NCBI GenBank assembly: GCA_026417655.1
Contig: JAOACS010000021.1
Coordinates: 186,001 to 250,000, forward strand
DNA from: Syntrophobacterales bacterium
GTDB taxonomy: Bacteria > Desulfobacterota > Syntrophobacteria > Syntrophobacterales > Thermodesulforhabdaceae
Direction: 5' to 3'
Length of the DNA stretch: 64,000 bases
A model generated the notes under the pieces. The model made no database searches, was not told the origin of the DNA, and was given only the letters and a program-made list of their open reading frames with translations. A program made the translations under genes and the position numbers. Below, piece after piece: positions 1-8,575 of this stretch; position 1 is the first letter of the stretch, and each line of letters starts with the position of its first letter.

Positions 1-900
1 GTGCATCAAGCCATCGGCCCCTTCTGGGACGGTAACGAAGTATGGCTCATCGCTGCAGGTGGGGTTACCTTCGCTGCATTTCCTACAGCCTACGCTGTAC
101 TTTTCAGTAGCTTTTACTCACCCCTTATGATCATTCTTTTTGCACTTATTATAAGAGGCGTAAGTGTGGAGTTTCGCAATAAATCTACCGATCCAGGATG
201 GCAAAAACTATGGGATGTGGGAATATTTGTCGGTAGCTTCCTTCCTGCAATTCTTTTTGGTGTTGCCTTCGCCAATATCTTTAAAGGCATCCCCATTGAT
301 GGCAATGGAGTATTTCATGGGTCTCTTATGGATCTTCTGAATCCCTATGGTTTACTCGGTGGTCTCCTGTTTCTTTGTCTATTTCTAGTCCATGGAGCCC
401 TATGGCTTTCCGTAAAAACTGAGGGATCTCTTCGGGAAAGGGGATTTCGCTATGCAAAGGCTCTATGGCTGCCGTCCCTTCTTGTAGCCGCAGGATTTCT
501 TATTGCAACATGGTTTAATACGTCCCTTTATTTAAACTATATTGAAAGGCCTCTTTTTTATGCAATCCCTTCAGTTCTTATCCCTCTTGCTGTCCTGGGA
601 GGTATGGCGGGAATTTTATATTTTATTCGAAAACAACATGCTTGGTATGCCTGGACATCATCTGCCATAACCATCGTTGGAGTAACCTTTTTCGGTATCG
701 TGGGACTCTACCCTAATCTTCTTCCCTCCAGCCTAAACGCAGCCTATAATCTCACTATTTACAATGCTGCTTCGAGCCCTCTTACTCTAAAAATAATGCT
801 TACTGTGGTAGTGATTTTTATCCCCCTTGTTATCGCATATCAGGTCTGGGTATATAGGCTCTTCAGTCACACCGTAACCGAAGAGGAAACTGGCTACTAA
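1..900 (+). CDS. cydB: Cytochrome bd ubiquinol oxidase subunit II (5' end outside window)
   Basis: This is the membrane subunit II of a cytochrome bd-type quinol oxidase, which with CydA reduces oxygen to water using quinol. The frame is open from base 1, where the GTG is an internal codon: residues 7-17 carry the GPFWDGNEVWL signature that normally follows the first transmembrane helix of CydB. The 299 visible residues hold about seven further hydrophobic segments and end with a short charged tail, so roughly 40-60 N-terminal residues lie upstream of the window. CydA would be expected just upstream. In an otherwise anaerobic-looking genome the oxidase probably serves oxygen scavenging; this is inference. 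Confidence 0.93.
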   Translation: MHQAIGPFWDGNEVWLIAAGGVTFAAFPTAYAVLFSSFYSPLMIILFALIIRGVSVEFRNKSTDPGWQKLWDVGIFVGSFLPAILFGVAFANIFKGIPIDGNGVFHGSLMDLLNPYGLLGGLLFLCLFLVHGALWLSVKTEGSLRERGFRYAKALWLPSLLVAAGFLIATWFNTSLYLNYIERPLFYAIPSVLIPLAVLGGMAGILYFIRKQHAWYAWTSSAITIVGVTFFGIVGLYPNLLPSSLNAAYNLTIYNAASSPLTLKIMLTVVVIFIPLVIAYQVWVYRLFSHTVTEEETGY

Positions 901-931
901 CAATTACCGGGGTGTCGAGGTCTTTTAACTT

Positions 932-965
932 AAAAAAAAGGGTGGATCCACAAGGCCTCCACCCT
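932..965 (-). terminator. Rho-independent terminator of the rmlD operon
   Basis: A perfect 8-bp stem (939-946 with 958-965) encloses an 11-base loop and, read on the minus strand, is followed by eight consecutive T residues (plus-strand A run 932-939). It lies 16 bases beyond the rmlD stop codon. On the plus strand the stem is followed by a weak mixed T/A tract, so it may also slow transcription leaving cydB. Confidence 0.85.
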
Positions 966-980
966 CTCTATTATATCATA

Positions 981-1877
981 TCAGCCAAAAGACCATTCTT
1001 TTGAATTATAAAGCTCTTCAAGCATACGGCGAAGGGCTTTTCTCCAATGTTCAGGTTTCTCATTCCACATTTTCCAGGCACTTTCCTTATCGAGCACGCT
1101 GAAGGGGGGTCGAATTGCTTTGGTTGGATAATCCCTTGAAGGAATGGGAACGACTTCGACAGAGTGTGTTCTCCATGATCTTGTCTCCTCTTCTATCGCA
1201 ACAGCAAAGTCATACCAGCTAGCAACGCCTGCATCGGTAAAATGGTAGCGACGACCTTTGGAAAATTCATCGAAATGATCAACCACAAACCAAATAAATC
1301 TTGCAAGATTAAAGGCCCATGTGGGCGTGCCCACCTGATCACACACTACCCTAAGGAGAGATGACTTTTGAAATAACCTGAGCATCGTTTTGACAAAATT
1401 ATTCCCGTGGGTTGAGTAAAGCCAAGCGGTTCTAATCACTACAGAACCTTTAGGATAGATCTTCTCGAGAGCTTTCTCTCCCGCTAACTTACTATTACCA
1501 TAAACATTTAGGGGTGCTGGTTCATCCTCTGGACGATAGGGGACACCAGAAAGGCCGTTAAACACGAAATCCGTTGAAATGTGAACAAGGCGGGACCCAA
1601 TTTCTTTGGAGACTCTAGCAAGATTTATTACGCCGTCCCTATTTACTCTAAAGGCAAGCTCTTCTTCTTCCTCCGCTTTATCAACAGCGGTGTAGGCAGC
1701 TGCGTTGATTACGATATTAGGCCTAAGTTCTCTAAAAACCTTTGCCACAACCTCCTCTTGGGTAATGTCCATTTCATAAACATCGGTAATCCACACTTCC
1801 CATTTAGGTGGCTTTGTGCGGCTAAGTTCCCAGCCAAGCTGTCCCAATCCCCCTGTTATGAGCACCCGATTATTCAT
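981..1877 (-). CDS. rmlD: dTDP-4-dehydrorhamnose reductase
   Basis: It catalyses the last step of dTDP-L-rhamnose synthesis, the NAD(P)H-dependent reduction of dTDP-4-dehydro-L-rhamnose, in the cytoplasm. The 298-residue protein begins with a Rossmann nucleotide loop (GGLGQLG, residues 9-15), has the STD motif at 101-103 and the SDR catalytic pair Tyr126-x3-Lys130, and matches the family length (about 299). The open frame extends upstream to a TTG overlapping the rmlC stop, but the ATG at 1877 has an AAGGGA ribosome-binding site at good spacing and aligns with family N-termini, so it was chosen. It lies 23 bases after rmlC; rmlA and rmlB are not in the window. Confidence 0.93.
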   Translation of the reverse strand: MNNRVLITGGLGQLGWELSRTKPPKWEVWITDVYEMDITQEEVVAKVFRELRPNIVINAAAYTAVDKAEEEEELAFRVNRDGVINLARVSKEIGSRLVHISTDFVFNGLSGVPYRPEDEPAPLNVYGNSKLAGEKALEKIYPKGSVVIRTAWLYSTHGNNFVKTMLRLFQKSSLLRVVCDQVGTPTWAFNLARFIWFVVDHFDEFSKGRRYHFTDAGVASWYDFAVAIEEETRSWRTHSVEVVPIPSRDYPTKAIRPPFSVLDKESAWKMWNEKPEHWRKALRRMLEELYNSKEWSFG

Positions 1878-1900
1878 GGAAATATCCCTTTTTGTCGAAC

Positions 1901-2446
1901 TCAAAATAGATCAGCCTCTTCAAGCCTCAGTCCCTGGGCATCCTTTGGAGAAAGGATCGGTTCCATACCATCATCTAAAGGCCATTTTATAGAAATGGTA
2001 GGATCATTCCATATAATCACCCGATCACAATGGGGGGCATAAAAGTCTGTTGTCTTATATAGGACCTCTGCCCACTCCGAAAGAACAAGGAACCCATGGG
2101 CAAATCCTACTGAAATGTAGAGCTGTTTTTTATTTTTCGCTGAAAGATGAATCCCAAACCATTTTCCAAAGGTAGGTGAAGAGCGTCTTATATCCACAGC
2201 CACATCAAAGATCTCTCCCGAAATGACCCTAACGAGCTTTGCCTGGGGATGGCATATCTGATAATGTAGACCTCTTAGAACTCCCTTCCTTGATCCTGAG
2301 TGGTTGTCCTGAACAAATTTATCGTGAATTCCCAAACTTCGGAAGGTTTCTTCATTATAGCTTTCGTAAAAAAATCCCCTCGTGTCTTGAAAAACCTGGG
2401 GCTCCAAAACTATAACCCCTTCAAGTGGTGTATCAAGACGTTTCAT
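1901..2446 (-). CDS. rmlC: dTDP-4-dehydrorhamnose 3,5-epimerase
   Basis: This cupin epimerase converts dTDP-4-dehydro-6-deoxy-D-glucose to dTDP-4-dehydro-L-rhamnose, the step before RmlD. The 181 residues match the family size (about 180-185). The RGLHYQ motif at residues 58-63 holds the catalytic His61, followed by the conserved substrate-contact stretch and a downstream SEWAEVLYK segment with the conserved Tyr. Together with rmlD it forms the tail of a longer minus-strand gene run, suggesting rhamnose is made for lipopolysaccharide or other surface glycans. No glycosyltransferases are adjacent. Confidence 0.94.
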   Translation of the reverse strand: MKRLDTPLEGVIVLEPQVFQDTRGFFYESYNEETFRSLGIHDKFVQDNHSGSRKGVLRGLHYQICHPQAKLVRVISGEIFDVAVDIRRSSPTFGKWFGIHLSAKNKKQLYISVGFAHGFLVLSEWAEVLYKTTDFYAPHCDRVIIWNDPTISIKWPLDDGMEPILSPKDAQGLRLEEADLF

Positions 2447-2470
2447 AGACCGATCCCTTTTTCCAACACC

Positions 2471-3259
2471 CTATTCGATAATATGTCCATAGTACCGACC
2501 GTTGAAGGTAAAACTCCTTACAGGAACTTCGTAAAGCCCCGTAAGTGTCCCGTTTTTCAAAACATCGGCTATAGATCCCTCCGCAAAGACCCTTCCATTT
2601 TTAAGAAGAAGTATTTTAGAAAAAAGCGAAGTTATTTCTTCCAAGTGGTGAGTCACTAAAATAATGGTAAATGGCCATGGCAAATTTGAAGAAAGGGATG
2701 AAAGCACTTTTAGAAAATGTTCTCTGGCAACAATATCAAGTCCAACACAGGGTTCATCGAGAAGTAGAAGATGAGGTTTTGTCGCAAGGGCTCTAGCAAG
2801 TAATATACGCTGTTTTTCCCCTTGGGAGAGGAGACCATAAGGAGTTTCCAGCAAATGAGCGCACCCTACCAGTTCGGCCATTTTAAGGGCAGATTCCAGG
2901 TCCCCCGAAGTAGGCTTTTCATATAGCCATAGGGATCCCATCTTTCCGCTCAGAACAATTTCTATAGGCCTCTGCTCAAAGGGAATATGTTCCTGAAGGA
3001 AGGATCCCACCCAAGCTATTTGACGCCTCAGATTTCTCAAATCGATCTCCCCAAACCTCCATCCCAACACGGATATAGTTCCTTCTGTAGGCCAGAGATA
3101 ACCACCAAGGAGTTTTAAAAGGGTTGTTTTACCAGATCCATTGGGACCCATTATAACCCAATGGACATTCTCTTCTACATACCACGAAAGGTCCTCAATG
3201 ATCGGTTTGCCATCCCTTATGAGCGAAACATTCTTCATCTCAACCACTATCTTTTTCAT
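2471..3259 (-). CDS. Orphan ABC-type ATPase of the ModF/PhrA (COG1119) type
   Basis: A complete ATP-binding cassette of 262 residues: Walker A at 38-45 (GPNGSGKT), signature LSQGEKQ at 144-150, Walker B LLLLDEP at 164-170 and the switch His at 204. The wording around these motifs (GGYLWPTEG after Walker A, DEPCVGLD after Walker B) resembles the COG1119 group, annotated as molybdenum-transport ATPase or photorepair protein PhrA, rather than MlaF. No permease or binding-protein gene is adjacent, so the partner, if any, is encoded elsewhere. Its ATG overlaps the radC stop by one base (TAATG), which implies translational coupling. Confidence 0.85.
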   Translation of the reverse strand: MKKIVVEMKNVSLIRDGKPIIEDLSWYVEENVHWVIMGPNGSGKTTLLKLLGGYLWPTEGTISVLGWRFGEIDLRNLRRQIAWVGSFLQEHIPFEQRPIEIVLSGKMGSLWLYEKPTSGDLESALKMAELVGCAHLLETPYGLLSQGEKQRILLARALATKPHLLLLDEPCVGLDIVAREHFLKVLSSLSSNLPWPFTIILVTHHLEEITSLFSKILLLKNGRVFAEGSIADVLKNGTLTGLYEVPVRSFTFNGRYYGHIIE

Positions 3260-3951
3260 TAACTCAATTCTCCAGTTTCGGAAAAGGAATAATAGGAAGA
3301 GCCTGTGATGATAATATGATCGAGAAGCCTTATGTCGAGAGTTTCTAAAAGGTGCTTCAGTAAAGAAGTTATTTGATAGTCGGCCTTTGATGGGAATGCA
3401 TTTCCGCTTGGGTGATTATGCACAAGGATTATGGATGTCGCCTTGTGTTTTATGGCAGATTCTACAATAAGTCTTGGAATTACCATCGTTTTGTTTACGG
3501 TTCCCTTATGAATCATCTCAACAGCTAAAACTTGATTTTGGCTATTTAGAGCTATTATCCATAGACTCTCGAAGGACTTATCTACCTTAGGCCTCATGTA
3601 TTCCCAGGTTTCCCTTGCGGAGGAGAGAACCTTTTTATATTTCTGGCGGTCGAAGGTATATCTTTCAAAAAGCTGGGGAATTAGAGAAATTAAAATAGCA
3701 GCTTGTAAACCCACCCCTTCGATCTTCTCAAGACTTTCTCTAGGAGCATCAAAGACGGAAGCTAAGGACTTAAAATGGGCAAGAAGTCTTTTAGCAACAG
3801 GTTTTACATCCCTTCTTGGTATAGCATAGGTGAGAAGCAATTCAAGGACTTCATAATCATGAAAGGCCTCTAACCCACTTTTTACAAATCGCTCCCTTAA
3901 CCTTTTTCGGTGACCCTCAAACTGAATTTTACGGCAATTCTCCTCCAACAT
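3259..3951 (-). CDS. radC: RadC-family JAB1/MPN-domain protein
   Basis: RadC proteins have an N-terminal helix-hairpin-helix-like region and a C-terminal metalloprotease-fold JAMM domain; their true role is unsettled, as the original DNA-repair assignment has been questioned. Here 230 residues carry the EGVG hairpin near residues 78-81 and the JAMM zinc motif HNHPSG followed by an Asp near the C-terminus, all intact. The start codon overlaps the mlaC stop by one base and the stop overlaps the next ATG by one base, so three consecutive genes are coupled. Confidence 0.93.
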   Translation of the reverse strand: MLEENCRKIQFEGHRKRLRERFVKSGLEAFHDYEVLELLLTYAIPRRDVKPVAKRLLAHFKSLASVFDAPRESLEKIEGVGLQAAILISLIPQLFERYTFDRQKYKKVLSSARETWEYMRPKVDKSFESLWIIALNSQNQVLAVEMIHKGTVNKTMVIPRLIVESAIKHKATSIILVHNHPSGNAFPSKADYQITSLLKHLLETLDIRLLDHIIITGSSYYSFSETGELS

Positions 3952-4562
3952 TAAGGCGATCCCACTTTATTTCTCAACATATCGAGCATCTGGGCAAAGC
4001 TTTGACGTTGGAGAATGCTGGAAAATTGGCTACGATAGTTTTGGACCATACTAACACCTTCAATAACTACGTCGTAAATTTTCCAACCACTTCCCTTATT
4101 TTTTAACCTGTACTCAACCGATACCTCTCCATGGCCTTGAGAATGGATTCTGGTTTTTACCCTAGCTATATTGCCCTGAACCTCCTCGCCATCGTATAGA
4201 ACCCTTTTCTCTTCACAGGCATAGGTCTCAAGTTTGTCTATATAACTAGTAAAAATCATGTCTCTGAATAACTTCTTGAATTCTTCCTGAGACTCCCTAG
4301 TCTGTTCTTTCCAAACCGGTCCTACTATCCTTGGTGATACTTCATCCATGTCCACGTATTTTAAAGCTAATCTGTAGATCTCATCACGCTTAGATTTTAT
4401 GGGTTGGCCAGTTGCACAGGTTTTCCTCAAAAGATCAAAACTTTCCTCGACCATAGAAGAGATGACCTTCATAGGGGCATCATTTAAAGCCTTAGAGGGG
4501 GACAGGAAAAATATTATTGTGGAAAATAGAGCTCCCAAAGAAAAACATAAATATCGGCTCAT
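3951..4562 (-). CDS. mlaC: MlaC/Ttg2D-family periplasmic phospholipid-binding protein
   Basis: MlaC shuttles phospholipids between the outer-membrane MlaA complex and the inner-membrane MlaFEDB ABC transporter. The 203-residue product starts with a cleavable signal peptide (hydrophobic segment at about 6-22, then SKALND) and has the Ttg2 fold sequence throughout, including the conserved FKKLF region and the C-terminal VEGVSMVQNYRSQF stretch. It stands apart from mlaD, mlaE, mlaF or mlaA; only an unrelated-looking ABC ATPase lies two genes downstream. The partner transporter must be elsewhere, or the protein acts differently here. Confidence 0.87.
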   Translation of the reverse strand: MSRYLCFSLGALFSTIIFFLSPSKALNDAPMKVISSMVEESFDLLRKTCATGQPIKSKRDEIYRLALKYVDMDEVSPRIVGPVWKEQTRESQEEFKKLFRDMIFTSYIDKLETYACEEKRVLYDGEEVQGNIARVKTRIHSQGHGEVSVEYRLKNKGSGWKIYDVVIEGVSMVQNYRSQFSSILQRQSFAQMLDMLRNKVGSP

Positions 4563-4564
4563 AA

Positions 4565-5500
4565 TTAAACCTCCCTAGCGTCATTATAGGCTTTTAAAAA
4601 TGAGGCGAGAGAACTGGGATCTTCAACATGAGCCGTTTGAACATTTTTATTTATTTTTCTTACCAACCCACTCAAAACCCGTTTTGGTCCAACCTCTACA
4701 AATTTATCGTATCCAAGATCAATAAGATACTCAATAGACTGCTTCCAAAGAACCGGTGAAACTATCTGATTCTTTAGTTTCTCTTTTAGATTATCCTCTT
4801 CTGTTAGGACCCGAGCGTTTATATTCATAACAACGGGGATAAGAGGTCTAGAAAAAGAGCAATCTTCAAGGATAGTTCCAAACTCTTCAGAAGCATTCCT
4901 CATCCACTTGCTATGCCAAGCACCACTAACATTAAGAAGAACCGTTCTACGAATTCCAATTTTACGACTCTCTTCAACAGCTCTTTGGATACCTTCTATC
5001 GTTCCAGTGACAATTACCTGCTCAGGGGAGTTAATGTTCGCAACCTCAACCTCGCATACATCACAAATATGTTTTATCTGATCATCGGTCGCATACATTA
5101 GAGCCAACATGCTACCTCTAACCCTCTCTGCTGCCTCGTGCATCAAACGCCCTCTGTGATACACAAGCCTTAGAAGAGTGGGTAGATCCATCACTCCGGC
5201 TGCATATAGGGCACTGTATTCTCCAAGGCTGTGTCCAGCTGATGCGACTGGATTGACACCATGAAGTTCTAGCACCTTAAGACAGGAAATGTTGACCACA
5301 GTTATAGCCAGTTGAACATTTTTAGTTAAGGTAAGTTCTTCTTCAGGCCCTTCGAAGCACAGTTTAGCAATATCCACTCCTGTGAGATGACTTGCCTCTT
5401 CAACAAGCTTTTCAATCTCTCCATAGGATTCGTAAAAACTTCTTCCCATTCCAACATACTGGGAACCCTGCCCTGGAAATAGAAATACCCATCCTTCCAT
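4565..5500 (-). CDS. fabD: Malonyl-CoA:acyl-carrier-protein transacylase
   Basis: FabD loads malonyl groups onto acyl carrier protein to start fatty-acid elongation. The 311-residue protein shows GQGSQ at residues 10-14, the nucleophile motif GHSLGE at 89-94 (Ser91) and the catalytic His196 in GAWHS, all standard. A longer frame begins at GTG 5509, but that codon lies inside the GAGGAG ribosome-binding site that sits 8 bases before ATG 5500, so the ATG is the start. fabH, fabG and acpP are not nearby; mlaC follows after two bases. Confidence 0.95.
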   Translation of the reverse strand: MEGWVFLFPGQGSQYVGMGRSFYESYGEIEKLVEEASHLTGVDIAKLCFEGPEEELTLTKNVQLAITVVNISCLKVLELHGVNPVASAGHSLGEYSALYAAGVMDLPTLLRLVYHRGRLMHEAAERVRGSMLALMYATDDQIKHICDVCEVEVANINSPEQVIVTGTIEGIQRAVEESRKIGIRRTVLLNVSGAWHSKWMRNASEEFGTILEDCSFSRPLIPVVMNINARVLTEEDNLKEKLKNQIVSPVLWKQSIEYLIDLGYDKFVEVGPKRVLSGLVRKINKNVQTAHVEDPSSLASFLKAYNDAREV

Positions 5501-5569
5501 GACAACCACTCCTCAATTATTTCAACTAGAAACATGCGACCTAGTAGCTAATACATTACGACTTGAAAG

Positions 5570-7231
5570 TCAAACCTCATCCCGACTTTCCCCAGTAGAT
5601 ATGGCCTCCATAACCCTTGCATGAGCCTTTTCTATAGGTGAAGGCAGAATCGATGAAGTGCTTTTCTGAATAAGCCTTGCCTCCTCAGTGAAGTACTCTA
5701 AAATAGCGAGATCTTCTTCCCGAAGAGTTCGCTGTCTCTTTTTGTATTTTAGAACGGCACCTAGAGCTATTAACCCGAAGGCATAGAGGCTAAGAGATGT
5801 AATGCGACGAAGGAAAAACTCCTGCTCTGACACCCGATCACCATATCTCAACATAGCAAAAGTAAGTAACATTCTTGCTGAAGTAACCAGTTTGTTACAT
5901 ACCCTCTGGGCTCTTTGAAATTCCAGCTCCTCGCCCCAAGACTCCCACTTATCGTGGATAGCGAGAAGAGATCCAATATTTTTAGCCTTTTCAACAAGGG
6001 ATTCCTTCGAAAGATCCTTTTTCCACTGTCTAAGAATCCAAAGAGGTGGGTATATGGAATGGATCTCGGTAGTGCCTTCAAAAATAGTGGCCACCCGAAA
6101 ATCTCTCATTCTCTTCTCAAAGGGCAAGGTACTAAGATAGCCAGCACCACCGTGAATCTGCAATGCATTATAAAGGACATCCCAAGCTCTAGTCGTTCCA
6201 AAGAGTTTACAGTGAGAAGTCTCGACGGCTACTGAGGCACCGGGATCCTTTTCTAGTATATAAGAAGTGAAGAAGGTCATCGCTCTAGTTACAGCTGCAT
6301 AAACCTTTGCCTTAACGATCATCTCCTGAACGAGTTCAAAATCTATTATATTTCGGCCAAATTGGACACGAGAACGGGCTCTTTTAATCATATCCTTCAA
6401 TGACTGCCTCATAAGACCAAAGGATGCCGCAGCAAGCCCTAATCTTCCATAACTAAGGATAGCAAGAGCAATTTTATATCCATCCCCCGGATCTCCTATA
6501 AGATTTTCCTTGGGGACTTTAACATTTTCGAAAGTTACAGCCGCCGTAGAACTAGCCTTTAGCCCCATCTTAGGCATATCCTTTTCAATACTTACACCCT
6601 CCCATCCAGTTTCTACAATGAAAGCACCCATGAAGCCAGGACGATCAGGATCCATCTGGGCAAAGACGGTAAAGGCTCCAGCGTAATTAGCGTTGGTTAT
6701 ATAGGTTTTCTTGCCGTTTAGGATGTAGTATTGCCCATCCGGTGCTAGCTCTACTCGAGTCTCTATATGCCGAGCATCGGATCCATGTTTCGGCTCAGTT
6801 AGAGCGTATGAAAAAATTAAATCGCCTGAAGCAGCTTTGGGAAGGTAGCGTTCCTTTTGTTCCCGAGAACCAAAGAGTAGAATGCCTTTGATCCCTATAG
6901 ACAGATGAGCAAGGGAGACAAGGGATATAGATAAATCTATTTTCGCCATCTCGGCCACTACTGTAAGATACTCCTGAAGGTTTAAACCCCTCCCACCATA
7001 TGTTTCTGGAATATTTAGTCCAAAGAGTCCTATGGAAGCCATGTCCTTTAGAACTTTTTTGGTAAGCTTTCCCCGCTTTTCAAGCTCCTCTGAAGATGAG
7101 GTCTCTAGCAATCTTTGATAATCTTCAATAATAGTATTTACGAGATCCCATCGAATCTTTTCTTCATAGGAATTAAAGATCCCTTCATCAAATTTCCCTC
7201 TAAGAATCTGATCCATTAGTCTAGTTCCCAT
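5570..7231 (-). CDS. Acyl-CoA dehydrogenase, long form with C-terminal extension
   Basis: A flavin-dependent acyl-CoA dehydrogenase that would oxidise an acyl-CoA to the trans-2-enoyl-CoA and pass electrons to ETF. Of 553 residues, the first about 400 form the standard fold: ALTEPKHGSD at 143-152, FAD-contact segment near 286-295, HGGAGY at 360-365 and the catalytic Glu385 in FEGTTEI. About 150 extra C-terminal residues are mostly helical, as in the VLCAD/ACAD9-type long enzymes. The substrate cannot be told from sequence. Its neighbours (fabD, a J-domain protein) do not form a beta-oxidation cluster. Confidence 0.88.
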   Translation of the reverse strand: MGTRLMDQILRGKFDEGIFNSYEEKIRWDLVNTIIEDYQRLLETSSSEELEKRGKLTKKVLKDMASIGLFGLNIPETYGGRGLNLQEYLTVVAEMAKIDLSISLVSLAHLSIGIKGILLFGSREQKERYLPKAASGDLIFSYALTEPKHGSDARHIETRVELAPDGQYYILNGKKTYITNANYAGAFTVFAQMDPDRPGFMGAFIVETGWEGVSIEKDMPKMGLKASSTAAVTFENVKVPKENLIGDPGDGYKIALAILSYGRLGLAAASFGLMRQSLKDMIKRARSRVQFGRNIIDFELVQEMIVKAKVYAAVTRAMTFFTSYILEKDPGASVAVETSHCKLFGTTRAWDVLYNALQIHGGAGYLSTLPFEKRMRDFRVATIFEGTTEIHSIYPPLWILRQWKKDLSKESLVEKAKNIGSLLAIHDKWESWGEELEFQRAQRVCNKLVTSARMLLTFAMLRYGDRVSEQEFFLRRITSLSLYAFGLIALGAVLKYKKRQRTLREEDLAILEYFTEEARLIQKSTSSILPSPIEKAHARVMEAISTGESRDEV

Positions 7232-7234
7232 CTT

Positions 7235-8395
7235 CTACTCCATCTTGTTTGGTGGTTGTTGTGCTAAGAACTTTAACACTCCTCCTCCATCTCCCGGAAC
7301 GGGACCAACATTTAGAACTCTTCCACGGTCAAAAATTACATAAAAGGTTCCATAGAACCATCTGTTATCTTCTACCCTCTGGGGTATCCCCTGAAGAGCT
7401 ATCACGTCCTCTTCCCCATCTCCCACGGTAAAATAACCTCTTTTGAGAGCTACAGAGACTTCTTTAGCATTTGGTGCAATTTTTACCTTAAGGGTTCCGG
7501 AAATATTATCATACCCGCTAACTACCTTATTCTCCCCTTTTTCCTTGAAATATATCCTATCAAGACCATAGTACCATACGTCCTTTAGGACTTTAGAAGG
7601 GGTTCCTTGGACAAGAGCTACCTCATCCTGAGATGATCCCAATGTGAAGTAATCAATGACTTTATCTAGGTTGCCTTTCGCTACAAACCTAACTTTTAAA
7701 AAACCATCAAAATTATCATATCCCACAACCCTACCTTCATTAAACATAACTCTCGAAAGTCCATAATGCCAGACTTGACCAATCTTGCGATCGGGAATTC
7801 CCTGAATGGATAAGACTTCATTTTCCGTTGACCCGAGAGTGAAAAAGCCTTCCGGGGAGGTCCTATCCAAACCTTCTCTTTTGGGTATAGGTTTAGATCT
7901 TATCGGTTGTACCGGATCCGACGATATGGTTGTAGGTTTTCCAGGAACAAAGATAGGCTTATCAGTCTTGGGTGGCTCCCCAACAAACGAATGAATCAAC
8001 AAAAATAAAGCGGAAAAAGCCACTAGTCCGTATATTATTTTCCTCTTTAACCCCCTACCTGGTGATCCATCAGGGACCTTTGCGGAAGGTGACTCTACCT
8101 TGGGATCGTATCGTTGCTCGACACGTTGCTCTGAAGGAGCATGAGAAACGTCTTGAGCTTTAGCTTTTAAGGTTTTTTCAATCTCCTTCCAGGCCATAAT
8201 TATCTTGTAGGCCTCGGTAATCTCTCTAATACGCTTACTGGCCTCTTCGGGTGGTATGTTTTTACAGACGTCGGGATGGTAGGTTCTTACAAGAAGTCTA
8301 TACTTTTTCTTTATTTCATCAATAGAGGCATCGACGGGAATGTTTAATATCTTATAGCATTCCTTGAGCTTGTCAGAGGAGGACCTTTCAACCAT
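7235..8395 (-). CDS. Membrane-anchored J-domain protein with three tandem C-terminal repeats
   Basis: The N-terminal 70 residues form a J domain with the HPD motif at 40-42, expected to stimulate an Hsp70 (DnaK). A linker leads to one transmembrane helix at about 119-138. The remaining part contains a Pro-rich stretch (about 140-180) and three copies of a 60-70 residue repeat starting near F185, F250 and F322. Each repeat has the pattern F-T-x-G-s/d-x-x-x-x-V-x-x-x-Q-G-x-P, then a W-x-Y-G or W-F-Y-G step and a G-Y-D-N or similar turn. With the J domain cytosolic, the repeats would be periplasmic. The repeats' function is unknown to me. Three bases separate it from the acyl-CoA dehydrogenase gene. 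Confidence 0.82.
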   Translation of the reverse strand: MVERSSSDKLKECYKILNIPVDASIDEIKKKYRLLVRTYHPDVCKNIPPEEASKRIREITEAYKIIMAWKEIEKTLKAKAQDVSHAPSEQRVEQRYDPKVESPSAKVPDGSPGRGLKRKIIYGLVAFSALFLLIHSFVGEPPKTDKPIFVPGKPTTISSDPVQPIRSKPIPKREGLDRTSPEGFFTLGSTENEVLSIQGIPDRKIGQVWHYGLSRVMFNEGRVVGYDNFDGFLKVRFVAKGNLDKVIDYFTLGSSQDEVALVQGTPSKVLKDVWYYGLDRIYFKEKGENKVVSGYDNISGTLKVKIAPNAKEVSVALKRGYFTVGDGEEDVIALQGIPQRVEDNRWFYGTFYVIFDRGRVLNVGPVPGDGGGVLKFLAQQPPNKME

Positions 8396-8515
8396 TTTAT
8401 CCTATGTCCGGACTTACTTTGCCACTATAATTAAATATTTTGTCTAATATCACCATCTCTTTTACACATACACCTAAAATTTTTTGCCGTTGTATTTAAA
8501 CTTTTATTTTGATAG

Positions 8516-8526
8516 TATAATATAAT
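8516..8526 (+). promoter_or_regulatory. Possible -10 region upstream of the HDOD gene
   Basis: Two overlapping TATAAT hexamers (8516-8521 and 8521-8526) lie in the AT-rich 180-base gap between the divergent J-domain and HDOD genes, 50-60 bases before the HDOD start. No good -35 hexamer is seen at 16-18 bases upstream, so this is only a candidate. The rest of the gap shows no other recognisable element. Confidence 0.3.
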
Positions 8527-8575
8527 AAATGAATCGTAAAGATTGGACTTACGTAGAGTTAGGTGAGGATTACCC

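Noticed and set aside
1581-2042. Open frame of 153 codons on the plus strand
   Set aside because: It lies antisense to rmlD and rmlC, both with strong family matches; the translation has no domain or ribosome-binding site.
2471-3259. ABC ATPase read as MlaF because mlaC is close
   Set aside because: Motif context fits the ModF/PhrA group better, and no mlaD or mlaE is present.
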